43,707 nucleotides of DNA, taken from Bacillota bacterium (GTDB taxonomy: Bacteria; Bacillota; Sulfobacillia; Sulfobacillales; JAIMBI01). The DNA is taken from the NCBI GenBank assembly GCA_021820465.1, contig JAKADP010000014.1:1-43707 (forward strand), written 5' to 3'. The translations under genes were made by a program, and so were the position numbers. Each line of letters starts with the position of its first letter. The stretch's first letter is position 1. Shown here one piece after another: positions 34,151 to 41,091 of the stretch. The notes beneath the pieces were generated by a model. The model did not search any database and was not told the origin of the DNA. It saw nothing but the letters and a program-made list of their open reading frames with translations.

Positions 34151-34501
34151 TCACTCCGCCGGGTCCTGCCGATCCACGCCCACCACGCGCGTGGTCACTT
34201 CCAGGGGGTTCAATCCCGCCAGCTCGTGAAGCGACTGGCTCACACGGCGTGCCACGGCGTCCGCCACCGCGGCAATAGATGCCCCGTACCGAACCACCAC
34301 GTGCACATCCAGCGCGATGCCGTCAGCGCGGTGGTCAACGTGGACGGCCCGCACGGCGCCTGGGGCAAAGTGCCGCCACACGGTGCCGCGCACGGCCAAG
34401 CCGGCAACATCCGACACTTGGAGAGCCGTCCACGCTGCCAGTGACATGACGACGTCGTCATGGACGGCAATGTGTCCGACTCTCCCTCCCCGGTCTTCCA
34501 C
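34151..34501 (-). CDS. Asp23/Gls24 family protein (YloU-like)
   Basis: Small envelope-stress protein of the Asp23 family, 116 aa. The family block is visible as GHIAVHDDVVMSLAAWTALQVSDVAG, where the usual form has A-x-x-V-x-G(V/I)xxL, then VDHRADGIALDVHVVVRYGASI and VTTRVVGVD. No membrane segment. GTG 34501 follows GGGGAGGTTT. In B. subtilis YloU is encoded between rpmB and yloV. Here the DAK-domain kinase gene yloV is missing, and recG follows directly. Confidence 0.9.
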   Translation of the reverse strand: MEDRGGRVGHIAVHDDVVMSLAAWTALQVSDVAGLAVRGTVWRHFAPGAVRAVHVDHRADGIALDVHVVVRYGASIAAVADAVARRVSQSLHELAGLNPLEVTTRVVGVDRQDPAE

Positions 34502-34543
34502 GGCAAACCTCCCCGGCTTGCGGATGGCAGTGGCGCGGGCCGT

Positions 34544-34735
34544 CTAGATGGCGCGCTCGACCTTGCCCGCCTTGAGGCAGGAGGTGCAGACGTACATGCG
34601 CACGGTCTGCCCGTTGACCCGAGCACGGACGCGCTGAATGTTTGGCCGCCACACGCGCTTGGTGTGTCGGTTCGAATGGCTCACGGCGTTCCCGTGAACT
34701 ACATGCTTGTCGCAAATTTGGCAACGATATGCCAT
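34544..34735 (-). CDS. rpmB: 50S ribosomal protein L28 (zinc-binding form)
   Basis: Component of the large ribosomal subunit. At 63 aa it fits the family. MAYRCQICDKHVVHGNAVSH has the first CxxC and the second pair lies in VCTSCLKAGKVE, so this is the Zn-ribbon (C+) version. RHTKRVWRPNIQRVRARVNG is the usual basic core. ATG 34735 follows GAGGAGG. A longer frame runs upstream, but it has no L28 similarity. It is the first gene of the rpmB-asp23-recG-phhB run. Confidence 0.97.
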   Translation of the reverse strand: MAYRCQICDKHVVHGNAVSHSNRHTKRVWRPNIQRVRARVNGQTVRMYVCTSCLKAGKVERAI

Positions 34736-34780
34736 CGAAACGGCCTCCTCTTGTGTCCGCGAGCCAAAATAACCCGGGTA

Positions 34781-34809
34781 ACTATACCATAGGCTCCACC
34801 GCCCCACAA
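34781..34809 (-). promoter_or_regulatory. Promoter of rpmB
   Basis: TTGTGG (34809-34804) and TATAGT (34786-34781) with a 17-nt spacer lie in the short gap before rpmB. An ACCCGGGT palindrome lies just downstream of the -10. Confidence 0.7.
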
Positions 34810-34832
34810 CCGCCCGGGACAGCCGCGGACCA

Positions 34833-36485
34833 TCACCCCGGCGGCGACAGCGGTTCGGGAATCCAAGACTCGGGGCGGCGCGATCCTTCGTCGCGAACAG
34901 AAAAGTAGTAACTTTCTCCGGTGTTCTCCAGCAGGTACACGTGCTGGCCTTCGGCATCCACCGCGTGGAGAATGATTCGCTCAAATTGGGTGGCCAGTCT
35001 CACCAGCCCCGCCATCGACCCGACCCGAATGCTGCGGGCCGCCGGGGAGAACGGCAGCTCCTCCACGGGGATAATCAGGTTGCCGAACTGGCGGGCGATG
35101 CGGGCCGGCTCTCCCAAGGCCGCCTCGCGCTGCCGCGCCCGCCGCAGCGCCACCCCCATCGCCGCGCCCAACAAGGCCAATGTCCCCGATACGATCAGGC
35201 GAGCCGTGGACACCGGCAGGCGGAGCCCCAGCACCCCCAGCGTGTTCGCGGACGGGATCGTCACGCGGAGGAACCCTGGGGTCGTCGGGTTGAGATACTG
35301 CGCCAGCGTGGAGAGCGTGGGCTTCTCCAGCTGAAGCCACGCGGGCTGCACCACAAAGGCCATGGAAGGCGTCTGCGCCGCCAAGAAGGTGTGCCCGCCC
35401 GCCGTACCCACCGCGTGCACGGAGGCTGTCAGCACCAGCTGATAGGTGTCCACCGAGTCGTGTGTCATCTGGCTGACTTCCCTAACGGTGGCAAACACCT
35501 GACCCACATCGATGGCCTCATCCACCCTGACGGCATCGCCGTGAAAGGTGGCCGCCATAGGACGCCCGACGGGCTCACGCCACCCGCTCGTGCTCACGAG
35601 CACCACGGCCAGCGTGGCGGTGCCGCCAAGGCTGCGGCCGCCCGGCACCTGCAGGACATAGGTAAACGAGGTGTGGAGCATCTGCGCGGCCGGATAGGCC
35701 ACAGGGCTTCCCGGCGCCACAAGGCCCTGGGGATACACCACACTTTTCGGCACAGACGCCCGATAGGTAAAGTGGCTCTGCTGACGGTAAGACACCACCT
35801 GGCTGTGGAGGCTGGCTGCCGGCAGCAGATAGACCCACAGGCAGAGCACGGCGGCCACCACCAGCAAGGCCGATAGGATCCCCGTCCACGTTGACGGCGG
35901 GGGCGATCCACTCGCACCGGGTGCTGTCGTCTTCCTGAGCGGCATGGACTTGCGCCTCCTCTGACTTCCCGCAGACCACCAGGACACCAGTGCCAGCCCC
36001 GCCACCAACAGCGCCGCATGCAGCGGCTGGCGCCAAAAGGCCAGCCAGAGGCCGGCCTCCGGAACGGAAAACCACAGTTGGCCTATCACGTTGCGCTGCG
36101 TGGGATGAAAGGGGTCGGGAAAGCGGTTGTGCAAACCTTGGAACGTGTACCGGAAGCCCCGGATCCCGACAATCTGATGAAAGAAGACGCTGTGCAGCGA
36201 CGGATATCGGTACGCCGCGAGGGTGCCCACGGCATACGTGGGCGCCGGTCGGACGGCGACCACCGCACCGGGCTGGAACCGAGGCAGCATGCTTGTGCCC
36301 TGAACGACCAGGAAGGTCGTCTGGCCGCCCCACTCGGGCGGGGCCAGCTGGGACCACAGAGCCGCCAAAACCAACACGACGCCGAGCCACTTGACCAGCG
36401 GACTCGGCCCCCAGCATTGCGCCACGATCGCCCCGCCCTTCTTCTTGGGCTGACTGCCTCGCTTCGGGCCCGGCCCGGCCGGCAA
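34833..36485 (-). CDS. S26-type signal peptidase fused to DUF5305 membrane domain
   Basis: A 550-aa membrane protein joining an ER-type (S26B) signal peptidase to a DUF5305 domain. Hydrophobic segments lie near 31-47, 153-170, 200-222 and 427-447. The peptidase part has Ser65 in VQGTSMLPRFQPG and the family His as FFHQIVGIRG (His103), then RNVIGQLWFSVP, so it looks like the Ser-His version. From about 226 to 430 an extracytoplasmic domain (YRASVPKSVV, DTYQLVLTASV) and the cytosolic C-tail (FGNLIIPVEELPFSP ... LENTGESYYFSV) fit DUF5305. TTG 36485 is a weak start; GTG 36425, after GGGCGGGG, may be real. The neighbour 36536-37009 encodes a likely substrate. Confidence 0.8.
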   Translation of the reverse strand: MPAGPGPKRGSQPKKKGGAIVAQCWGPSPLVKWLGVVLVLAALWSQLAPPEWGGQTTFLVVQGTSMLPRFQPGAVVAVRPAPTYAVGTLAAYRYPSLHSVFFHQIVGIRGFRYTFQGLHNRFPDPFHPTQRNVIGQLWFSVPEAGLWLAFWRQPLHAALLVAGLALVSWWSAGSQRRRKSMPLRKTTAPGASGSPPPSTWTGILSALLVVAAVLCLWVYLLPAASLHSQVVSYRQQSHFTYRASVPKSVVYPQGLVAPGSPVAYPAAQMLHTSFTYVLQVPGGRSLGGTATLAVVLVSTSGWREPVGRPMAATFHGDAVRVDEAIDVGQVFATVREVSQMTHDSVDTYQLVLTASVHAVGTAGGHTFLAAQTPSMAFVVQPAWLQLEKPTLSTLAQYLNPTTPGFLRVTIPSANTLGVLGLRLPVSTARLIVSGTLALLGAAMGVALRRARQREAALGEPARIARQFGNLIIPVEELPFSPAARSIRVGSMAGLVRLATQFERIILHAVDAEGQHVYLLENTGESYYFSVRDEGSRRPESWIPEPLSPPG

Positions 36486-36498
36486 GTCGGATGCAGAG

Positions 36499-36526
36499 GG
36501 AGGAGGGCGACCCTCCGCCCTCCTCC
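36499..36526 (-). repeat. Hairpin between the secreted-protein gene and the S26/DUF5305 gene
   Basis: On the minus strand GGAGGAGGGCG / CGCCCTCCTCC form an 11-bp stem with a 6-nt loop, 10 nt after the secreted-protein stop and 13 nt before TTG 36485. No T-run follows. It may attenuate or protect the mRNA so that the peptidase is made at a lower level than its substrate. Confidence 0.5.
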
Positions 36527-36535
36527 GACGCTACG

Positions 36536-37009
36536 TCAATGAGCGGCCGCCACATCCAACACCGTGGACGTCGGAGCGGGTCCAGCGGGCTGGTTCCAGC
36601 CGATGGTGCAAGTCCATGTCGTGGCCCCGGCACCCGCCGGCCCACCGACGCCACCCGGTCCGGGGCCCGGGCCCGGGCCCGGCGTCATGCTGCAGGTACG
36701 GAGCGCCGTCGACGCGACGTTGGCCTGGTTGTTGTCAAACCACACCGCCACCGAGTCGGCTGCCTTCCCCCCAGGAGCCGGCGTGAGCGTGAAGGACACG
36801 CTGGTGAGGCTTTCCGGATTGCCGCTTTGACCCGTCATCGTGTAGCGAACATGGCTCACGGTGTAGCCGGAGATCATGCCCACCCCGGCGCCGGCACTGG
36901 ACTGATGAACAACGTTCGACGCCATAAACGCGTAGGCCGATCCGCCCAGCAGGAGCGTCAGCCCCACCGGGGCTAAGATGGCCGTTACTTTGGAGCGCAG
37001 GAAGCGCAT
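36536..37009 (-). CDS. Small secreted protein with SipW-type N-terminus, possible substrate of adjacent S26 peptidase
   Basis: A 157-aa exported protein. It has a basic N-terminus, a hydrophobic stretch ([16 protein letters not shown]) and then [19 protein letters not shown], a pattern I recall from SipW-dependent secreted proteins (A-F-x-A-S-N-x-V). [15 protein letters not shown] and [10 protein letters not shown] make a beta-rich core. Two Cys (106 and 134) flank a Pro-Gly repeat ([18 protein letters not shown]), so a disulfide-closed loop is likely. ATG 37009 follows CAGGAGGG. No name can be assigned; a matrix, pilin-like or coat subunit is possible. The gene lies 50 nt ahead of the peptidase on the same strand. 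Confidence 0.82.
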   Translation of the reverse strand: MRFLRSKVTAILAPVGLTLLLGGSAYAFMASNVVHQSSAGAGVGMISGYTVSHVRYTMTGQSGNPESLTSVSFTLTPAPGGKAADSVAVWFDNNQANVASTALRTCSMTPGPGPGPGPGGVGGPAGAGATTWTCTIGWNQPAGPAPTSTVLDVAAAH

Positions 37010-37400
37010 GCGATCCCTCCTGATTTGCGCCTGCATGAGAACCTCGCGCGGTCCCACGGTTCCCACCGGAGGCCGCACCAATCGCAACTCGGGCGGCCAT
37101 CGACCGGCGCTGCCGGTCTGTCTTCGCCAACCCCAGGCGATCCCCCTGAGAATATCGGCCCGGTCTCCCCGCCGGCATCCGACGGGGTGCCCATCTTTCA
37201 GGCGGCCCTCGAGGGCCTCCCCTTGGCGGACTTGGTCCCAGAGACCCATTTTGTGGCTTTATTGGTCTTATGGTGCAGGATTCGGCGTGTCGGGCGGCGA
37301 ATGCCTACATACTCCCGCCGGCCCAATCTTACCGGTGGTCGGCGGGCAGTGGCCACAACCTGACTTTTTGTGGTCACCTTCTGATGGGGAGGCCCGAGAT
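37010..37400. other. Divergent regulatory region between secreted-protein operon and LuxR-type gene
   Basis: This ~391-bp gap should carry both divergent promoters, but none matches consensus well. It holds a 7-bp inverted repeat GACCGGC / GCCGGTC (37102-37118) in the long leader of the secreted-protein gene. TTGTGG occurs at 37251 and again within the dyad at 37349-37377. No riboswitch family was recognised. Confidence 0.4.
37349..37377. repeat. Dyad just upstream of the LuxR-type gene
   Basis: GTGGCCACAA (37349-37358) and TTGTGGTCAC (37368-37377) pair over 10 bp with one G-T mismatch and a 9-nt centre, ending 24 nt before the GTG start. It could be an autoregulatory operator or an mRNA hairpin. 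Confidence 0.5.
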
Positions 37401-38156
37401 GTGTCTACACCTGGGAAACCCATACGAGTCAAGGTGGCTGGGGCATCCGAGACGGTGTGTCGCGTCTTGGCGGCGTGGCTCTCGGAGGCCGCCGGCCAGA
37501 ACCTCACGCTCTCGGCCGCGGCGGTGGCAGACGGGGATGCCCTGCTGAAGGACACGGACGTTGTCCTGGTCGCGGCCGAGACAGACGCGGACGTGACTCT
37601 GCTCGCGCGGCTGAGCCGAGGCCGCGCTCAGGGCCGCCCCTCGCTGTTTTGCCTGCTGACCTCCTCGTCCGCCCTGCCTCTCGAACGGCTCGAGGTGCTG
37701 GACGTGGAAGGGCTGGCCGCTCTGCCACTGCCCAGCCACTTTCTCTTGGCGCTATTGGCCGTCCTGCCCGACGCGCCGCAAGCCGGGTGTCGGCTTACCG
37801 CTCTGCCGCCGCCCGGGGCCCAGCAAGTTCCCACGCCAGCTCTGCCGCCGCATCACCGAGCCGCTGGGTCGCTGGTAGCCATCGCCACCACCCGGCTAAC
37901 CCGCCGAGAGGCCGAGGTGCTGGCGCTTCTCGATCAGGATGAGAGCACGGAGGACATTGCGTCCGCGTTGGTGATCTCGCCCTATACCGTTAAGCGGCAC
38001 CTCGAAAACATCTTTCGCAAGCTCGGAGTCAATTCGCGCTACGAGCTCATCCGGACGGCCCACCGCGACGGCCTGCTGAAGACGCGTCGGACCGACGGCC
38101 CTCAGCTCGCGAGCCACGACGCGGACCCGCGCCGGCTTCACCGGGTCCCTCGCTAA
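37401..38156 (+). CDS. LuxR/GerE-type regulator with degenerate receiver-like domain
   Basis: Transcription factor of 251 aa. The C-terminal LuxR/GerE HTH (about 165-225) is clear: [20 protein letters not shown] and [19 protein letters not shown]. The N-terminal ~120 residues have the alternating beta/alpha pattern of a receiver, but the acidic pocket is missing ([12 protein letters not shown] at strand 1) and the phospho-acceptor position in [12 protein letters not shown] is Ala. It is therefore an atypical, probably phosphorylation-independent regulator. A Pro-rich linker follows. GTG 37401 follows GGGGAGG. It is divergent from the secreted-protein/peptidase pair, so it probably controls it. 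Confidence 0.85.
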   Translation: MSTPGKPIRVKVAGASETVCRVLAAWLSEAAGQNLTLSAAAVADGDALLKDTDVVLVAAETDADVTLLARLSRGRAQGRPSLFCLLTSSSALPLERLEVLDVEGLAALPLPSHFLLALLAVLPDAPQAGCRLTALPPPGAQQVPTPALPPHHRAAGSLVAIATTRLTRREAEVLALLDQDESTEDIASALVISPYTVKRHLENIFRKLGVNSRYELIRTAHRDGLLKTRRTDGPQLASHDADPRRLHRVPR

Positions 38157-38170
38157 ACCGGCGCCCGCCC

Positions 38171-38193
38171 CCCGCCGCGGCTTCAGCGGCGGG
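38171..38193. terminator. GC-rich hairpin between convergent luxR-type and hslO genes
   Basis: CCCGCCGC / GCGGCGGG form an 8-bp stem with a 7-nt loop in the 39-nt gap between the two 3' ends. There is no T-run on either side, so it is only a candidate bidirectional terminator. Confidence 0.45.
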
Positions 38194-38195
38194 TC

Positions 38196-39062
38196 TCACG
38201 GCCACAGGTCGTCTGCCGCGAACCGGTACCGGGTGCCGCAGTAGTGGCACACCACCTCCGCCCCGCCCTCCTGGGCCCACTGCCGCCGCTCGGCTGGCGG
38301 CGCAACCGCCAGAAGCTGTCGGGACTGCTCGCGGCTGCACCGGCAGCCAAAGTGCAGCGGATCGGCCACCCAGTCCGCGAGGGGCTTGTCCACGACCCAC
38401 TGGAGCAAATCAGTGGGGCGCTCCCCGGCGGCCAGCCGCCAACTCAAATCCGTGAGCGCCTCTACGCGCGCCGCCAGGCGCGCCAGCTCCTCCTCATCCG
38501 CACCAGGCAGGGCTTGGATCATGAGGCCGCCGGACGCCGCCACCGACCCGTCCCGGTCGACCAGAACGCCCAGCGCCACCGCAGAGCGCACCTGCTCCGA
38601 CGACCAAAGAAACTGGGCCACGTCCTCCCCCAGCTCACCGCTCACCAGCTCGCTGGTGCTGGTGTACGCCCGCCCGCCCCCGGCTACCCGCTCGGCAACC
38701 AGGGCCCCGTGGGACCCGACCGCGGCGCCCACCGGCAACTTGCCCTGGGGCGTGGGGGGCAGATCGACCCCGGGATGGTCGACTCGGGCGCGCAGCAGGC
38801 CGTCCGCATGTGCTTCAGCCCGGACGCGCCCCAGCGGCCCGCCTCCCTCCGCCGTGAGGCGGAGATAACTGCCCGGATCCTTCAAATCGCTGCTCAGCAG
38901 GGCCGCCGCGGACAGCAGGCGCCCCATCGCCGCCGCAGCCACCGGATGGGCGCCGTGAGCCTGAGCAGCGCCCGCGGCCGCCCCTCGCGTGTGGACCCCC
39001 ATCAGGCGAATGCCATGCCACACGGCCCGCCACCGACGATCCCCTGATCCCTCTGCCGTCAT
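38196..39062 (-). CDS. hslO: Redox-regulated chaperone Hsp33
   Basis: Holdase chaperone turned on by oxidative unfolding, cytosolic. It is 288 aa. The C-terminal zinc switch is complete: FGCRCSREQSRQLLA with Cys240 and Cys242, then VVCHYCGTRYRF with Cys272 and Cys275. Earlier, VGSHGALVAERVAGGGRAYT and SGELGEDVAQFLWSSEQ are typical of the N-terminal domain. ATG 39062 follows GGCAGGAGGCG. It is the last gene of the PP2C-prkC-rsgA-rpe-spoVM run. Confidence 0.95.
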   Translation of the reverse strand: MTAEGSGDRRWRAVWHGIRLMGVHTRGAAAGAAQAHGAHPVAAAAMGRLLSAAALLSSDLKDPGSYLRLTAEGGGPLGRVRAEAHADGLLRARVDHPGVDLPPTPQGKLPVGAAVGSHGALVAERVAGGGRAYTSTSELVSGELGEDVAQFLWSSEQVRSAVALGVLVDRDGSVAASGGLMIQALPGADEEELARLAARVEALTDLSWRLAAGERPTDLLQWVVDKPLADWVADPLHFGCRCSREQSRQLLAVAPPAERRQWAQEGGAEVVCHYCGTRYRFAADDLWP

Positions 39063-39108
39063 CGGATCGCCTCCTGCCGCCGTTGTCCCCGGCCACCCGG
39101 GCGCGGCG

Positions 39109-39189
39109 CTACCGCTTGGCCCAGATAGACAGCACCATTTGCAAGATCCGTCCCACCAGCGGCGGAACCTTGATCACCTGCACGCGCAT
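39109..39189 (-). CDS. spoVM: SpoVM spore-coat morphogenetic peptide (26 aa)
   Basis: Short amphipathic peptide that marks the convex forespore membrane and anchors SpoIVA, starting coat assembly. ATG 39189, after the strong GAGGAGGTG, opens a 26-codon frame ending at TAG 39109. The peptide begins MRVQVIKVPPLVGRIL and ends QMVLSIWAKR; B. subtilis SpoVM is also 26 aa and begins MKFYTIKLPKFLGGIV. The conserved proline at position 9, the preceding Lys, the central G-(G/R)-I and the amphipathic helix are kept. Position between rpe and rpmB matches Bacillus. Too short for a normal gene caller. Confidence 0.9.
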   Translation of the reverse strand: MRVQVIKVPPLVGRILQMVLSIWAKR

Positions 39190-39214
39190 CGGTGCACCTC
39201 CTCGCTGCCCGCTG

Positions 39215-39472
39215 CTAGCGGGCCGCCAGCATGCGGTATCCTGCCCACACCAGCACGCCACCCACCACGATCGGCCCAAGGCCGGCCCACAAGAGCCACA
39301 GCCCCATCCCCACCGGCCACAGCGCCCACGGTCCCACCTTCAGCACCAGCAGCCCGCCTGCCAACACCAAACCGGCGCCGGCCAGCTTCGGCGCCCCGCC
39401 GCGCCGCGGCCCCCGCGACCATCCGCGCACCCGCCCACCCCCTTCGGCCTCCGAGAGCGAGAGACCGTGCAT
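39215..39472 (-). CDS. Small two-helix membrane protein next to spoVM
   Basis: Up to 85 residues. The N-terminal ~27 are hydrophilic, Gly/Arg-rich. Then come two hydrophobic segments (KLAGAGLVLAGGLLVLKVGP and GLWLLWAGLGPIVVGGVLV) and a short basic end, GYRMLAAR. I do not recognise a family. ATG 39472 lies 16 nt after the rpe stop but lacks a spaced ribosome-binding site. GTG 39430, after GGGGGTGGG, may be the true start (71 aa). The stop lies 26 nt before the spoVM start, within a short hairpin, so the two are probably co-translated. Confidence 0.6.
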   Translation of the reverse strand: MHGLSLSEAEGGGRVRGWSRGPRRGGAPKLAGAGLVLAGGLLVLKVGPWALWPVGMGLWLLWAGLGPIVVGGVLVWAGYRMLAAR

Positions 39473-39487
39473 CCTACGGGGAAGGCG

Positions 39488-40153
39488 TTAAGAGGTGACG
39501 GCTCGGCGCAGATTCGCGAGCCGCACCGCAGGCTCGCCTCCGTCAAACACATAGGATCCCGCCACCAGCACGTCAGCGCCCGCGGCCACCAGGCGCGGCG
39601 CGGTGCTTTCGTCTACCCCCCCATCGACGGCGATGCGCGGGCGTGCCAGCTCGCCCCGCCGCTCGCGGGCTGTTTGGACCTTATGTATGGCGCGCGGCCA
39701 AAATGGCTGCCCGGAGAATCCGGGATTCACGCTCATAATCAGAAGCCAGTCGCACTCATCCCACACGTCCGCCAGGAGCGACACCGGTGTGGCCGGGTTG
39801 ACCGCAATGCCCGCGAGGCACTGGCGGTCTTTGATGTGAGCCAACAGCCGCTCCAGGTGCGTCACCGCTTCCCAGTGCACGGTCAGAACGTCCGCCCCAG
39901 CGTCGATGAAGGCGTCCACCAGCGGCCCGGGCTCCTGGACCATCAGGTGCACGTCCAGCGGCAGGCGGCTGGCCCGCCGAATCGCGGCCACCACGTGCGG
40001 GCCAAACGTGATGTTGGGGACAAAGTGCCCGTCCATCACATCGATGTGGAGAAGGTCGGCCCCGCCCGCCTCGGCGGCCCGGGCCGCCTCCGCCAGCTGC
40101 CCCGCGTCCGCGGACAGCAAGGACGGGGCCAGTTGGGGTCTTGGTGTCGTCAT
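39488..40153 (-). CDS. rpe: Ribulose-phosphate 3-epimerase
   Basis: Interconverts ribulose-5-P and xylulose-5-P in the pentose phosphate pathway. The 221-aa TIM barrel has LAPSLLSADAGQLAE, HIDVMDGHFVPNITFGP with the metal-binding His/Asp, DVHLMVQEPG, LIMSVNPGFSGQPF and AVDGGVDESTAP. ATG 40153 follows GGGGGAG. It follows rsgA as in Bacillus (cpgA-rpe). Pentose-phosphate flux also supplies erythrose-4-P to the aromatic pathway. Confidence 0.96.
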   Translation of the reverse strand: MTTPRPQLAPSLLSADAGQLAEAARAAEAGGADLLHIDVMDGHFVPNITFGPHVVAAIRRASRLPLDVHLMVQEPGPLVDAFIDAGADVLTVHWEAVTHLERLLAHIKDRQCLAGIAVNPATPVSLLADVWDECDWLLIMSVNPGFSGQPFWPRAIHKVQTARERRGELARPRIAVDGGVDESTAPRLVAAGADVLVAGSYVFDGGEPAVRLANLRRAVTS

Positions 40154-40199
40154 GCGGCTCCCCCTGTCTTCGTGTCTGGCGCTGGTTGCCTTTATGGTC

Positions 40200-41075
40200 T
40201 CACAACCTGGGGCGGTGCCGCGAGGGGTCCGGCTCGGCCTGCAGGAGCCGATAGTGCTCGTACCGCTCCCGGCTGACCTGGCCGGACGCCACCCACGCCG
40301 GCACCACGCAGCCGGGCTCCCCCAGGTGACGGCAGTTTCCGTAGCGGCACCGCGCACCGCGCCACTCCGGAAAGGCGTCCCGGAGGCTCACCGCGTCATG
40401 CGGAGGCAGCTCCAACTGCGTGAAGCCCGGGGTGTCCGCCAGCCAGGCGGCCCCGACCGGCGCCAGCGCGACGGTGCGGGTCGTGTGCCGCCCGCGCCCG
40501 GTTCGGCCGGACAGCGCCCCCACCGCGCCCGCCCCTGCCGGGTCGGGCAGCAATCGGCGAAGCAGGGACGTCTTGCCCACGCCGCTCTCGCCCGTCATGA
40601 CCCACACGCCTGTCCCCAGCATCGGGGGAATGCGCTCCCATCCGTCGTCGTGGGCCACCGAGACAGCCACGGTCGGATAGATGGCTCGCCATGGCGCCAG
40701 CCGCGCCCATACGCTTGGGTCGTCCGCCCACAAATCGGCCTTGGTCACCACGATGGCGGCCGCCAGCCCCATCAGCTCGGCCGTCACAAGGCGGCGATCC
40801 AACAGCGCCAGCGAGCCCCGTGGCTCGACGGGCGAAAATACCGTCAGCAGCCCTTCGGCGTTGGCCAGCGGCGGGCGCACTAGGCGGTTCTGCCGGGGCA
40901 GCACACGCTCCACCATCGCCATGGGCTGAGCCGGAACCAGCTCCACCCAGTCCCCGGCCAGCACTTGGTCCACGTCCCGTCGGAGCCGCCCGCGAAACTG
41001 GCACAGGTGTACTTGGCCCGCGCCGTCCACCACGCGGGCCAAATCGGCCAACACCTCCAGCACGCGCCCGCGCAC
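40200..41075 (-). CDS. rsgA: Small ribosomal subunit biogenesis GTPase RsgA
   Basis: Circularly permuted GTPase that checks 30S subunit maturation. It is 291 aa with an OB domain at the N-terminus (about 1-60), then G4 (VVTKADL), G1 (GESGVGKTSLLRRL), G2-like TGRGRHTTRT and G3 (LADTPGFTQLEL), in the permuted order. The C-terminal zinc finger shows as RCRYGNCRHLGEPGC. The Walker A Val in GESGVGKT is usual for RsgA. GTG 41075 has only a weak upstream GGGCCC. In B. subtilis CpgA/RsgA is a PrkC substrate, and it follows prkC here too. Confidence 0.95.
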   Translation of the reverse strand: MRGRVLEVLADLARVVDGAGQVHLCQFRGRLRRDVDQVLAGDWVELVPAQPMAMVERVLPRQNRLVRPPLANAEGLLTVFSPVEPRGSLALLDRRLVTAELMGLAAAIVVTKADLWADDPSVWARLAPWRAIYPTVAVSVAHDDGWERIPPMLGTGVWVMTGESGVGKTSLLRRLLPDPAGAGAVGALSGRTGRGRHTTRTVALAPVGAAWLADTPGFTQLELPPHDAVSLRDAFPEWRGARCRYGNCRHLGEPGCVVPAWVASGQVSRERYEHYRLLQAEPDPSRHRPRL

Positions 41076-41091
41076 GGTGGGCCCGGAACCC

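Noticed and set aside
31705-34278. 857-residue plus-strand open frame
   Set aside because: Antisense shadow over recG and phhB; rich in His/Arg/Gly/Pro with no domain.
37010-37250. Riboswitch (c-di-GMP type) in the secreted-protein leader
   Set aside because: Some GC-rich stems are present but the conserved cores of known classes were not found.
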